Below are positions 20,816-30,108 of a stretch of 64,000 nucleotides of DNA, in pieces. The notes under the pieces were generated by a model. That model had not been told where the DNA came from. It searched no databases and saw only the letters and a list, made by a program, of their open reading frames with translations. Origin of the DNA: Hyphobacterium marinum (GTDB lineage: Bacteria > Pseudomonadota > Alphaproteobacteria > Caulobacterales > Maricaulaceae); assembly GCF_036330325.1 (NCBI RefSeq), contig NZ_JAZDRO010000004.1, forward strand, positions 124,001 through 188,000, written 5' to 3'. Numbering within the stretch: the stretch's first letter is position 1; each line of letters begins with the position of its first letter. The position numbers were made by a program, and so were the translations under genes.

Positions 20816-21615
20816 CGCGTCAGGATGACATTGCGCCCGGTATCGAGCGCGACCGCATAACCCTTGGTCCGCGCCAGCGCGACAGGATCGCGCGTCTCGT
20901 TGGAATAAAGGCTTTCGAGAACCAGCGCGCCTGGCCAGCGGCCTTCGGGGGCCTCGTCGAAAAAGCGGGCCAGGATGCGCATTTCCATACCCTCGACATC
21001 GATCTTGATCGCACCGGGGCGCTCCAGACCGGTCTCATCCAGAAGATCGAGCAGTGTCAGGGCTTTGACCGTGATGGTCTCGCCCTCGGTGATGAGCCCG
21101 CTTTCCCCGCGATTGTTGGTGTTCACGTGGAAGGTCAGCTCGCCGGCTTCATCGCTGACGGCGACATCCATCACGCGCACGCGCTCGGTCAGGTCATTGG
21201 CGGCGAGATTGAAGCGCAGGCGGCGCAGCATTTCAGGCTGCGGATCGACCGCGACGAAACGCGCTCCGGGCCCGGCCTTCACCGCGAGGTGCAGCGTGTA
21301 GATGCCGCAATTCGCGCCGAGATCGATAAAGCTGAAATCACCGGTGAGGTGGTCGGACAGCCAGGCGAGTTCGGCCGGGTCGAAGCGCTGCGGGCTGACC
21401 AGCGCCCGCTTTTCGCTGAGATTGTCCTTCGGGTGCAGACGGGCACGGAAGCCCAGCGTCTCGATGTCGGCGGCATCGGGCGCAAACGCCATGGCCAGGC
21501 GGGCCAGCGCGCCGCTCCTGCTCGACCGGGCCGGACCCAGCAGGGCAGCAAATAGGCCGCTCGGGGCCAGCGCGCCCCAGGCCGGTGCCTCATCGGATAT
21601 CGTCGCGTCCGTCAT
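20812..21615 (-). CDS. FkbM-family methyltransferase
   Basis: A 267-residue SAM-dependent methyltransferase. The FkbM domain spans about 75-245. The SAM site FIDLGANCGIYTL is near residue 97, followed by VAVDPQPEM (acidic ribose ligand), and IKIDVEGMEMRIL is the family's signature loop. FkbM enzymes O-methylate sugars or small-molecule hydroxyls; a surface glycan is a reasonable but unproven target. ATG 21615 (MTDATISD) is favoured over upstream in-frame starts. The ~60-residue N-terminal extension is of unknown role. Confidence 0.85.
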   Translation of the reverse strand: MTDATISDEAPAWGALAPSGLFAALLGPARSSRSGALARLAMAFAPDAADIETLGFRARLHPKDNLSEKRALVSPQRFDPAELAWLSDHLTGDFSFIDLGANCGIYTLHLAVKAGPGARFVAVDPQPEMLRRLRFNLAANDLTERVRVMDVAVSDEAGELTFHVNTNNRGESGLITEGETITVKALTLLDLLDETGLERPGAIKIDVEGMEMRILARFFDEAPEGRWPGALVLESLYSNETRDPVALARTKGYAVALDTGRNVILTR

Positions 21616-21676
21616 GGCATGAGGCTTACGCGAGCCCACGCCTCCCGCCAAGCTGCAAGCGGTGCGGAATACGGCC

Positions 21677-21705
21677 TTGAATCACTGCCGCTTATGGCCT
21701 AGATA
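21677..21705 (+). promoter_or_regulatory. Promoter for tRNA-fMet
   Basis: TTGAAT (21677-21682), a 17-base spacer and TAGATA (21700-21705). It has the same -10 hexamer and spacing as the rRNA promoter and implies a ~130-base leader before the tRNA. Confidence 0.65.
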
Positions 21706-21841
21706 CGCCCCTCGCTCGGCAACGGGCGTACCACTGACGTAGGGGCGCGAGCAGCCCCGTCCGCCCGCAGGGTTTATCCCGAGGACGGACAAAGTTGAAA
21801 AGAGAGGGCTGCGGCCTGATCCGATCTGACGCTCACTCTGA

Positions 21842-21918
<77 letters not shown>

Positions 21919-21923
21919 ACGAC

Positions 21924-21957
21924 AAAGCCCCCGCCGGTTTCCGGCGGGGGCTTTTTT
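21924..21957. terminator. Bidirectional terminator between tRNA-fMet and pckA
   Basis: AAAGCCCCCGCCGG-TTT-CCGGCGGGGGCTTTTTT, a perfect G/C stem with A and T runs on both sides. It can stop both the rightward tRNA transcript and the leftward pckA transcript. Confidence 0.92.
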
Positions 21958-21980
21958 ATGCCTTCAGAGGGTGTGACGGA

Positions 21981-23612
21981 CTATTCGGCGGCGACGGTCG
22001 CGGCCGCATTGTCCTTCATCACCGGGGCCGCGGCGCGGACATAGGCCGCGACATGGTCCTCGTATTTGACGAAGTTGGCGTTGAACATCGCGGCGAGCTT
22101 GGCGGCCTGCGCGTCATAGGCGTCGCGGTCCTTCCAGGTCGAGCGCGGGTCGAGAATGCCTGACGGTACCCCATGCACCGTGACCGGCACCATGAAGCGG
22201 AAGGTCGGGTCAGCGCGGAACTCGGTCGACTTCAGCGTGCCGTCCAGAACGGCATTGAGGAGCGCGCGCGTCTCGCGGATCGGCATGCGCTCGCCGGTGC
22301 CATAGGCCCCGCCGGTCCAGCCCGTGTTGACGAGCCAGCAATCGACATCGTGCTCGGCGATCAGCTCACGCAGGAGCGCGCCGTACTCGGCCGGGTGGCG
22401 CGGCATGAAGGGCGCACCAAAGCAGGCCGAGAAGGTCGCGGTCGGTTCGGTGACGCCCTTTTCGGTACCGGCGACCTTGGCGGTATAGCCCGACAGGAAG
22501 TGATACATGGCCTGGGCCGGTGTCAGCTTGGCGATCGGCGGCATCACGCCGAACGCGTCGCAGGTCAGCATGATCAGGTTTTTCGGCTGACCGCAGCGGC
22601 CCGTGTCGCTGGCGTTCGGGATGGCGTGGATCGGATAGGCCCCGCGGCTGTTCTCCGCGAGCGACGCGTCGTCGAGATCGAGCGTCCGGCTGACCGGATC
22701 CATCACGACGTTTTCCAGCACCGTGCCCCACATCTTCGTGGTGGCGTGGATTTCCGGCTCGGCTTCTTCCGACAGGCGGATCATTTTCGCGTAGCAGCCA
22801 CCTTCGAAATTGAAGAGGCCGTTTTCCGACCAGCCATGCTCGTCATCACCGACGAGGGTGCGGCTGGCATCGGCCGAGAGCGTCGTCTTGCCAGTGCCGG
22901 AGAGGCCGAAGAAGATGGCCGCGCCGTCTTCCTCGTGGCAATTGACCGAGCAGTGCATCGGCATGACGCCCTTTTCGGGCAGCAGATAATTCAGGATGGT
23001 GAAGACCGACTTCTTGGTCTCGCCGGCATAGGACGTGCCGCCAATCAGGACGAGGCGGCGGGCGAAGTCGACCGCGATCACGGTTTCGGAGCGGCAGCCA
23101 TGGCGCGCCGGGTCGGCGCGGAAGCTCGGCAGGTTCACGATGGTGAATTCGGGCGCGAAACCATCGAGCTCGGCGGCTTCAGGGCGGCGCAGCAGGTGAC
23201 GGATGAAAAGGCTGTGCCAGGCAAATTCGGTGAACACACGCACGGGCAGACGGTGGTCGAGATCGGCCCCGCCAAACAGGTCCTGGACGAAGAGTTCCCG
23301 GCTGGCCATGTGAGCGCGGAAGTCATCGAGCAGGGTGGCGAATTGCTCAGACGTGATGGAGGCGTTGGCTTCCCACCACACCTTGTCTTCGGATTCCGCG
23401 TCGCGAACGGTGAACTTGTCTTTCGCAGAACGCCCGGTGTGCTGACCGGTTTCGACGACCAGCGCGCCACCTTCAGAAACCCGGCCTTCGCCCCGGCGTA
23501 CGGCTTCCTCGTAGAGGGCCGCTTCGGGCCAGTTGTGATGGGCCGTTCCGACTGATGCGAGATCAATGGCGACAGGCCCGGCGGCTTGGCCGTTCAGCGT
23601 TTCTGCGGTCAT
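21981..23612 (-). CDS. pckA: Phosphoenolpyruvate carboxykinase (ATP)
   Basis: A 543-residue cytoplasmic gluconeogenic enzyme: oxaloacetate + ATP to PEP + ADP + CO2. The kinase-1a loop FFGLSGTGKTTLSAD (about 235-250) is intact, as are the metal and kinase-2 region (LVGDDEHGWSENG), EGGCYAK, and PIAKLTPAQAMYHFLSGYTAK near 360-380. Length is that of bacterial ATP-type PEPCKs. ATG 23612 (MTAETLNGQ) is chosen because the upstream extension is not conserved-looking. A monocistronic unit by its spacing. Confidence 0.95.
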   Translation of the reverse strand: MTAETLNGQAAGPVAIDLASVGTAHHNWPEAALYEEAVRRGEGRVSEGGALVVETGQHTGRSAKDKFTVRDAESEDKVWWEANASITSEQFATLLDDFRAHMASRELFVQDLFGGADLDHRLPVRVFTEFAWHSLFIRHLLRRPEAAELDGFAPEFTIVNLPSFRADPARHGCRSETVIAVDFARRLVLIGGTSYAGETKKSVFTILNYLLPEKGVMPMHCSVNCHEEDGAAIFFGLSGTGKTTLSADASRTLVGDDEHGWSENGLFNFEGGCYAKMIRLSEEAEPEIHATTKMWGTVLENVVMDPVSRTLDLDDASLAENSRGAYPIHAIPNASDTGRCGQPKNLIMLTCDAFGVMPPIAKLTPAQAMYHFLSGYTAKVAGTEKGVTEPTATFSACFGAPFMPRHPAEYGALLRELIAEHDVDCWLVNTGWTGGAYGTGERMPIRETRALLNAVLDGTLKSTEFRADPTFRFMVPVTVHGVPSGILDPRSTWKDRDAYDAQAAKLAAMFNANFVKYEDHVAAYVRAAAPVMKDNAAATVAAE

Positions 23613-23774
23613 GATATCCCCCGGCTGGCGGCCGGATCCCTTTAAAGGTTCCCGGCGCGGATAATAACGGTCTCCCGCCGCTGAATCATCCTTTTTCGGT
23701 TCGATCCGGGACAGGAGGCGGCGCTGGTATAGTCCAAGAGCAAGTGTCCGGCCAGACGCGGAATGCAATAAGCC

Positions 23775-24659
23775 TCATTCCGGCAAGGGGATATGCTCGG
23801 TCTCGCCGTCGGGCAGGCGAAACCGCGTGCCCTCAAAGCCGCCTTCGGCCGATCCCGTCCAGTCGGCCTTGGCCCGTTCGAGCCGGTCGCGGTCACTGGA
23901 GACGAAATTCCAGAAAATATGCCGCTTGCCAGGCAGAGGGGCACCGCCGCAGAGCATCACCACGCTGTCCGCCATGGCTTTCATCTCGGGCTCGCTGCCC
24001 GGTGACAGCACCGCCATGTCGCCTTCCTCCAGCGTTTCTCCGTCCAGAGTGACCTGGCCGCGGGCGATATAGACGGCGCGTTCCTCGTGTTCATTGCTGA
24101 CCGGAACGGTCGAGCCCTCGGGCATGTCGGCATGCACGTAGAAGGTCGGCGAAAACACCTTGGCCGGGGCTTCCATTCCATAGCCGGTGCCAAGAATGAC
24201 CCGGAGCGTCGCGCCGCCGGTCTTCACCACAGGCAGGTCGGCCTTGCCGTAATGGTGAAATTCCGGGTCGGTCTCTTCGTGCGCTTCGGGCAGGGCGACC
24301 CAGGTCTGGATACCGTGCATGGTGAAGCCGTTCTTGCGGGCGTCATCGCCGGTGCGCTCGGAATGAACGATCCCCTTGCCGGCGGTCATCCAGTTCACAT
24401 CGCCGGGATAGATGGTCTGGTGGACACCCAGGCTGTCGCGGTGGTCCATCTCGCCTTCAAAGAGATAGGTCACGGTCGCCAGCCCGATATGCGGGTGAGG
24501 GCGCACGTCCACGCCCTTGCCGGGCGGGAATTTCGCCGGGCCGATATGATCGAAGAAGATAAAGGGGCCGACGAGACGGCGCTTGGGGTGCGGCAGGACA
24601 CGGCGCACGGCGAATCCGCCGAGATCCTTCTCCTTGGCGCGGATCAATAGGTCGATCAT
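23775..24659 (-). CDS. Pirin family protein
   Basis: A 294-residue bicupin of the pirin family. The N-terminal cupin has the metal motif HPHIGLATVTYLFEG..DHRDSLG (about 55-77) and a downstream GIVHSE, giving the usual three His and a Glu. The second cupin (VYIARGQVTLDGETLEEGD) lacks metal residues. Bacterial pirins have quercetinase activity or bind partner enzymes; the role here is open. It lies 162 bp upstream of pckA on the same strand and is divergent from the M28 peptidase. Confidence 0.92.
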   Translation of the reverse strand: MIDLLIRAKEKDLGGFAVRRVLPHPKRRLVGPFIFFDHIGPAKFPPGKGVDVRPHPHIGLATVTYLFEGEMDHRDSLGVHQTIYPGDVNWMTAGKGIVHSERTGDDARKNGFTMHGIQTWVALPEAHEETDPEFHHYGKADLPVVKTGGATLRVILGTGYGMEAPAKVFSPTFYVHADMPEGSTVPVSNEHEERAVYIARGQVTLDGETLEEGDMAVLSPGSEPEMKAMADSVVMLCGGAPLPGKRHIFWNFVSSDRDRLERAKADWTGSAEGGFEGTRFRLPDGETEHIPLPE

Positions 24660-24816
24660 GGTCGGGGCTCCTGTTGGTTGGCTGGAAGATAGGCCTGGAT
24701 GGTCCAGACTTCACCCCGCTGTGCGGCAGAGGCGTGTTTCCGTTCTGTCGCCAATTGAGTGTCGGCGAGGGCTTCTGTAGCGTGCGCCTGAATTATTGCT
24801 GGGAGAGATTGTCACG

Positions 24817-26310
24817 ATGCGAATGAATTGCGGACTTCCGGGGCTGGCCTTGGCCTTCGGCCTCGCCACGGCGGCGCACGCCGTCCAGGACACGGCACGT
24901 TTTGACTTCACCGATCAGCAGGAAGCGCATGCCGAAGCGCTGGCCGAAACCGCGCTCGACAGTGATCTGGCCTGGGACATCCTGGAATCGCTGACCACCG
25001 AAGTCGGGCCCCGCCTGGGCGGCAGCCCGCAAGAGGCCGTCGCGCGCGAATGGGCCGTCCGCATGCTGGAAGCCAACGGGTTTTCCAATGTCCGCATCGA
25101 GCCGTTCGACATGCCCTATTGGGAGCGCGGCCCGCTGCATGTCGAGCTCACCGCACCCTTCCCGCAGAGACTCTATGCGACCGATCTGGGCGGGTCCGCG
25201 TCTGGCCCCGAGGGGGGGATCGACGCCGGGATTGCCTTTTTCGACAGTTTTGACGATCTCCAGCAATCACCCGGCGGCAATTCGCTGGACGGTATGGTGG
25301 TCTATATCGATGACCGTATGGTCGCGGCGCAGACCGGTGCGGGCTATGGCCCGGCCAACGACAAGCGGCGCTTCGGCTGGCTGGAAGCCCAGGCGCGTGG
25401 TGCCACGGCGCTGTTGATCCGCTCGGTCGGGACCGATTCTCACCGCATGCCGCACACCGGAACGATCAGCACGCCGAATGCGACCAGTGAGTTGTCGCAG
25501 GCGGCACGTGATTATCTGGACGCTGAGTATCCCGACTATCTGGAAAATCCGGCACGTTCGCGCATTCCCGCAATCGCTTTGTCCGGCCCCGATGCCGACC
25601 AGGTCGAACGCATTCACGAGATGGGTGAGGCCATGCGCGTGCGCATCGAAGCCAACTCCGGATGGCAGGAGACGGCCCAGTCCGGCAATGTCGTCGGAGA
25701 AATTCCCGGAACCGATCTCGCCGACGAGATTATCCTGATCGGGGCGCACCTGGACTCCTGGGACGAAGGGACGGGCGCGGTCGATGACGGGGCCGGCGTC
25801 GCCATCGTCACCGCCGCCGCGCGCCTGATCGCAGACGCCGGAGATGCGCCGCGCCGCACCATTCGCGTGGTCCTGTTCGGGGCCGAGGAAGTCGGCCTTC
25901 TCGGTGCCTTCGCCTATGCGCGCGAGAATGCCGGCGAGATCGGCAACATCGTTTTGGCGTCCGAATCCGATTTCGGTGCCGGTCCTGTCTGGCGCTTCTC
26001 TTCGGGTGTGTCTGACGAAGCCACGCCGGTTTTTGATGCCATCGGGCGGAACATCACCGAGCTGGGAATCATCCGCGGCGACCGCAATGCCCGTGGCGGC
26101 GGTCCGGACATCATCCCGCTGGCGATGGCCGGCGTACCGGTTTTCCGGCTCGAGCAGGTTGGAACGGACTATTTCGACCTGCACCACACACCCGATGACA
26201 CGCTCGACAAGGTTGATCCCGACGCGCTCGCGCAGAATGTCGCGGCGTGGGCAGCGACCGTTTACCTTGCGGCGCAGGCCGACACCGATTTTAGAACGCA
26301 GGATGAATAG
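24817..26310 (+). CDS. Secreted M28-family zinc metallopeptidase
   Basis: A 497-residue exported peptidase. Signal peptide ~1-22 (ATAAHAVQD). An M28-type catalytic domain with inserted PA-like region (~120-250) is seen. Zinc ligands are in IGAHLDSWDEGTGAVDDG (His, bridging Asp), the catalytic Glu pair is in FGAEEVG, followed by ESDFGAG and the distal His in DLHHTPDDT. This matches Q-type carboxypeptidases and aminopeptidases acting in the periplasm. ATG 24817 follows GGGAGAG; a TTG at 24796 is less likely. It ends before two tandem terminators. Confidence 0.9.
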   Translation: MRMNCGLPGLALAFGLATAAHAVQDTARFDFTDQQEAHAEALAETALDSDLAWDILESLTTEVGPRLGGSPQEAVAREWAVRMLEANGFSNVRIEPFDMPYWERGPLHVELTAPFPQRLYATDLGGSASGPEGGIDAGIAFFDSFDDLQQSPGGNSLDGMVVYIDDRMVAAQTGAGYGPANDKRRFGWLEAQARGATALLIRSVGTDSHRMPHTGTISTPNATSELSQAARDYLDAEYPDYLENPARSRIPAIALSGPDADQVERIHEMGEAMRVRIEANSGWQETAQSGNVVGEIPGTDLADEIILIGAHLDSWDEGTGAVDDGAGVAIVTAAARLIADAGDAPRRTIRVVLFGAEEVGLLGAFAYARENAGEIGNIVLASESDFGAGPVWRFSSGVSDEATPVFDAIGRNITELGIIRGDRNARGGGPDIIPLAMAGVPVFRLEQVGTDYFDLHHTPDDTLDKVDPDALAQNVAAWAATVYLAAQADTDFRTQDE

Positions 26311-26344
26311 AACCGCTGCGGCCTAGCCGCATTTGCCCCGCTTT

Positions 26345-26388
26345 AAGGCGGTCGTGCCCCGAATGCGGCACGGCCGCCTTTCTTTTTC
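26345..26388 (+). terminator. Terminator 1 after the M28 peptidase
   Basis: AAGGCGGTCGTGCC / GGCACGGCCGCCTT hairpin followed by TCTTTTT, 35 bases after the stop codon. Confidence 0.85.
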
Positions 26389-26394
26389 GCTAAA

Positions 26395-26417
26395 GGGCCG
26401 CTTTGCGGCGGTCTTTT
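26395..26417 (+). terminator. Terminator 2 (tandem)
   Basis: A second small hairpin GCCGC-TTT-GCGGC with a following TCTTTT run, directly behind the first. Together they insulate the wecB operon. Confidence 0.55.
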
Positions 26418-26569
26418 CTCCCTACTCCTTGACGAATTTCCACCGTGAGCACTCGGTCCGGTCGACCTGACGCCCGTCAGGTCTGTGCGCCCGGATCGTC
26501 GCGAGAACTGGGGATCGCGAGGGACGCTCGGTCCGCCCTCCATGGGCAGGCCGCACAAGGGGGGTAGCG

Positions 26570-27748
26570 ATGAAGATCGCACTCATAGCCGGGACGCGTC
26601 CCGAGATCGTCAAGCTGGCTCCCGTACGGGATGCCATGAATGCGTTGCCAGACCTGCAATCCTGGTGGCTTGCGACCGGCCAGCATGGAAGCCTTGCTGA
26701 GCAGGCAATGGGCGTATTCGACATTGTGCCCGACCGGCAGCTATCGCTGAACTGGACCAAGTCGTCCCTGCCGAGCCTGTTCGCTCGTCTGATCGAGGGC
26801 TTGGCCGAGGAATATGAACGCAGCGGTCCGGACATGGTCATCGTGCAGGGCGATACCGCCAGCGCCTATGCCGGAGCGACCGCCGCGCACATGCTGCGCA
26901 TTCCGGTCGCCCATGTCGAAGCCGGCCTACGCAGCGGCGATCTGGCCAACCCGTTCCCCGAAGAGGGTTTCCGGCGGATGATCGCGCCGATCACGGATTT
27001 ACACTTCGCCCCGACACGGGCCGCGCGGGACAACCTGCGTGCCGAGAATATCGATGACGACAAGATCCTGGTCACGGGCAATACGGTCGTCGATGCCGTC
27101 GAGGCGCTGGGTGACAATGACGTCCGGCCTGCTGCGCTCGATGATGTCGCACCAGGGGCGAACATCGTCCTGGTGACCGCGCACCGGCGTGAAAACTGGG
27201 GCGAGGGGATCGACTCCATCTGCGAGGCGGTGCTCGACCTGCGCGGACGCTTTTCCAACACCCATTTCATCCTGCCCGCCCACGCCAATCCGCGCGTCCG
27301 GGATGCGGTGAACCAGCTTCTGGCCGGCGAACCGCAAATCTCGGTCGTCGACCCGCTCTCCTACCCCGAATTCATCGGCGTCCTGAAACGCTCCTCCCTG
27401 GTTCTTTCGGACTCCGGCGGCGTGCAGGAAGAGGCTCCAAGCTTCGGCGTCCCTGTTCTGGTGCTGCGCGAGCGCACCGAACGGATGGAGGCTGTGAAGG
27501 CTGGCACCGCGCTTCTGGTCGGGACCGATCGCGCGCGGATCGTCACAGAAGCCAGCCGTTTGCTCGCTGACCCGCGAGCGCGCCTGAAAATGACCAAGCG
27601 CGGCAATCCCTTCGGTGACGGCAATGCCGGTATTCGTATTGTCGCCGCCTGCCGTGATTTCCTGCAGTCAAGCGGGCCGGCTGCCCCGAAAGGCGGACTG
27701 CTCTCGCGGCTCGGGCTCGGCACGACCTCGATTGCGATGGCGGAATAG
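26570..27748 (+). CDS. wecB: UDP-N-acetylglucosamine 2-epimerase (non-hydrolysing)
   Basis: A 392-residue cytoplasmic enzyme interconverting UDP-GlcNAc and UDP-ManNAc. GT-B fold motifs are complete: GTRPEIVKLAPV (6-19), VQGDTASAYAG, HVEAGLRSGDL with NPFPEE and RRMI, VTGNTVVDAV, TAHRRENWGE, and the nucleotide-binding SDSGGVQEEAPSFG..VLRERTER. It is slightly longer than the usual ~375 residues because of a C-terminal tail. It is the first gene of an operon: the nfrB-like start is 2 bp after its stop. This pairing means its UDP-ManNAc most likely feeds the adjacent glycosyltransferase. Confidence 0.93.
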   Translation: MKIALIAGTRPEIVKLAPVRDAMNALPDLQSWWLATGQHGSLAEQAMGVFDIVPDRQLSLNWTKSSLPSLFARLIEGLAEEYERSGPDMVIVQGDTASAYAGATAAHMLRIPVAHVEAGLRSGDLANPFPEEGFRRMIAPITDLHFAPTRAARDNLRAENIDDDKILVTGNTVVDAVEALGDNDVRPAALDDVAPGANIVLVTAHRRENWGEGIDSICEAVLDLRGRFSNTHFILPAHANPRVRDAVNQLLAGEPQISVVDPLSYPEFIGVLKRSSLVLSDSGGVQEEAPSFGVPVLVLRERTERMEAVKAGTALLVGTDRARIVTEASRLLADPRARLKMTKRGNPFGDGNAGIRIVAACRDFLQSSGPAAPKGGLLSRLGLGTTSIAMAE

Positions 27749-27750
27749 TC

Positions 27751-30108
27751 ATGTCGCTCGAACTCGCAGCCATGGCCATGCCCATCACTGCCCAGCTGGG
27801 TGAGATGGGGGCCTATTTCGCGTCGGACGCGTTCAAGGAAACGATCGAAACCTCGACCCGTGCCTACTGGACCGGGCTGAGCTGGCTGACGGCCTATGCG
27901 GCGGTGGCGATCTTCATCTCCTCGACCGATGACGCCTTCCTGGACCTCTATTACTGGGTGCTGACCGGCCAGCGCGTGCTGACCCAGCCGTTCCGCTATG
28001 TCCCGTCCACGAAGAAGCTGCACGAAATGCCGCAGAAGAAATTCGCGGTCATGGTCCCGGCCTGGCAGGAATCCGACGTCATCGTGCGCATGTTGATGAA
28101 CACGCTGTCGACGATGGATTACGCGCGCTTCGACATCTATGTCGGCGTCTATCCCAACGACCCCGCGACCATTGCCGAAGTGGACGCGGTCGTGAAGCGC
28201 GAACCGCGCGTCTTCAAGGCGACCGTGGGCCATGACGGCCCGACCTCGAAGGCCGATTGCCTGAACTGGATCATCGCCGAGATCGGCCGTCAGGAGATCG
28301 CCTCGGGCGAGGAGTATGACGCCATCCTGATGCAGGATTCCGAGGACGTGATCCACCCGATGTCGTTCAAGGTGGTCAATGCCTGGCTCGACCGCGCCGA
28401 CATGATCCAGCTGCCGGTGCTGTCAATGCCGCGCAAGTGGAATGCGCTTGTTGCCTGTCACTACATGGACGAGTTCGCCGAATGGCACGGCAAGGACCTG
28501 ATCGCGCGCTCACACATGACCGACCTTGTCCCGTCCGCAGGCGTGGCGACGGCGTTCAGCCGGCGGTCCATCGCCATGCTGTGCGAAGAACGCGACAACC
28601 TGCCCTTCAACACCGACTCCCTGACCGAGGATTACGATATCGGCCACCGCTTCTACGAGGCGGGCCTGAAGTCCGCCTTTGTTCGCTATTGGGCGAAAAT
28701 GCCGGTCAGCGAGCGCGAAGCCGTGTTCGGCAATCACACGGTGACGAAATACCGGCGCGAGCTGGTTGCGACGCGGGAATTCTTCCCCGACAAGGCATCG
28801 ATCTCGATCCGTCAGAAATCGCGCTGGATGCTGGGCATTTCCTTCATGGGCTGGAAACAGCTTGGCTGGATCGGACCAGCCGCGCACCGCTATTTCCTCT
28901 ACCGCGACCGCAAGGCGATCTGGACCGCGCCAACGGGCATGCTCGCCTACGCCATCGTGTTCCAGTCCGCGCTCTACTGGGGCATCGCGACCGCCGTGCC
29001 CTCGCTGGGTGGGCTGCCGCCGCTGATCGACCCGGAGAGTTGGCTCTGGGGTATCGTCCTCATCAATTTCGTATTCCTGGTGAACCGGGTGGTTCACCGC
29101 CTGATCTTCACCGGGGCCCAGCACGGGCTGAAATACGCCGTCCTCGCCCCGGTCCGGATGATCGTTGCCAACTATATCGGCTTCATGGCCGCCTGGCGGG
29201 CGACGCGGCGTTATCTCTGGCACATGATCAGCGGGGTGAAGCTGACCTGGGACAAGACCGCCCACGCCTATCCATCGCTCGCCGAGATCAATGGCACGGC
29301 CGAGCAAAAGACACGGCTGGGCGAGGCCCTCATCTTCTGGGGCGCGCTCAATCAGGACACGCTGGACGCCGCGCTCGACGCGCAGGCGCAACGCTACCGG
29401 CCGCTGGGCCTCCTGTTGCTCGACCGGGGCGATATCACCGACGAGCACTTGGCTAACGGGTTTTCCGAGCATACCGGCCTGCCGGCCATCGCGCTCGATC
29501 CGCTGAAAACCCCCGCCGAGACACTCGAACGCCTGCCGCGTGACCTGGCGCGGCGCTATCAAGCCATGGCCTATGGCCGGGAAAACGGCGCGGTCCATGT
29601 CGCCATTGGCGAGCCGCTTAAGCCTGAAGACGCCGCCGCGCTGGAACGCGCTATCGGCAAGCCGGTCAAACTCGCCTTCGCGCCGATGAGCGACATCACG
29701 TTCGGGCTTGCCCACGCCTATGATCGGTCGCAGGTCGAGAAGGAGGCGCGCACCGCGCGCATCCTCGCGCGGCTCAATCTGATTGCGCCGGAAGAAGACA
29801 CCGAGATCTGGAAGGCGATCCGCCGTCCGTCAGTCCGCTTTGCCGACCTGCTGGTCCGGCGCGGTGCCATCAGCCACGACAATTTGCGCACGGCTCAGGA
29901 CCGGCTCGGCGCGGCGAGTGACGAACAGCTTGGCCACGACCTCATCGAAGCCGGTCTGATCGACCAGGCCGACCATGACGCGGCGATGCTCGCCGCCTCG
30001 CGCCCGCCCGCCGGATATATCCGCACGGCCCGCCGTCTCGGCTATCTGAAGGACCACGACATCGAGGTCCTCGCCGAGCGCCACGCCGAACTCCTTGAAG
30101 ACGCATGA
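27751..30108 (+). CDS. NfrB-like membrane glycosyltransferase with C-terminal MshEN domains
   Basis: A 785-residue inner-membrane GT2 synthase resembling E. coli NfrB (phage N4 adsorption protein B). After one N-terminal helix (~45-62), the GT domain has KFAVMVPAWQE, an acidic QDSED (~194-198), the general-base region LTEDYDIGHRFYEAG (~290) and QKSRW (~354), the Q..RW product/UDP site. Three hydrophobic segments follow (~390-490). Residues ~520-570 match the MshEN c-di-GMP motif closely: RLGEALIFWG, LDAALDAQ, PLGLLLLDRG. A looser second copy ends the protein. The likely product is a ManNAc-based secreted glycan, gated by c-di-GMP. Its stop overlaps the next start (ATGA). Confidence 0.85.
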   Translation: MSLELAAMAMPITAQLGEMGAYFASDAFKETIETSTRAYWTGLSWLTAYAAVAIFISSTDDAFLDLYYWVLTGQRVLTQPFRYVPSTKKLHEMPQKKFAVMVPAWQESDVIVRMLMNTLSTMDYARFDIYVGVYPNDPATIAEVDAVVKREPRVFKATVGHDGPTSKADCLNWIIAEIGRQEIASGEEYDAILMQDSEDVIHPMSFKVVNAWLDRADMIQLPVLSMPRKWNALVACHYMDEFAEWHGKDLIARSHMTDLVPSAGVATAFSRRSIAMLCEERDNLPFNTDSLTEDYDIGHRFYEAGLKSAFVRYWAKMPVSEREAVFGNHTVTKYRRELVATREFFPDKASISIRQKSRWMLGISFMGWKQLGWIGPAAHRYFLYRDRKAIWTAPTGMLAYAIVFQSALYWGIATAVPSLGGLPPLIDPESWLWGIVLINFVFLVNRVVHRLIFTGAQHGLKYAVLAPVRMIVANYIGFMAAWRATRRYLWHMISGVKLTWDKTAHAYPSLAEINGTAEQKTRLGEALIFWGALNQDTLDAALDAQAQRYRPLGLLLLDRGDITDEHLANGFSEHTGLPAIALDPLKTPAETLERLPRDLARRYQAMAYGRENGAVHVAIGEPLKPEDAAALERAIGKPVKLAFAPMSDITFGLAHAYDRSQVEKEARTARILARLNLIAPEEDTEIWKAIRRPSVRFADLLVRRGAISHDNLRTAQDRLGAASDEQLGHDLIEAGLIDQADHDAAMLAASRPPAGYIRTARRLGYLKDHDIEVLAERHAELLEDA

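Noticed and set aside
22173..23555. 460-residue open frame on the plus strand
   Set aside because: Antisense to pckA, with its intact kinase motifs; a high-GC shadow.
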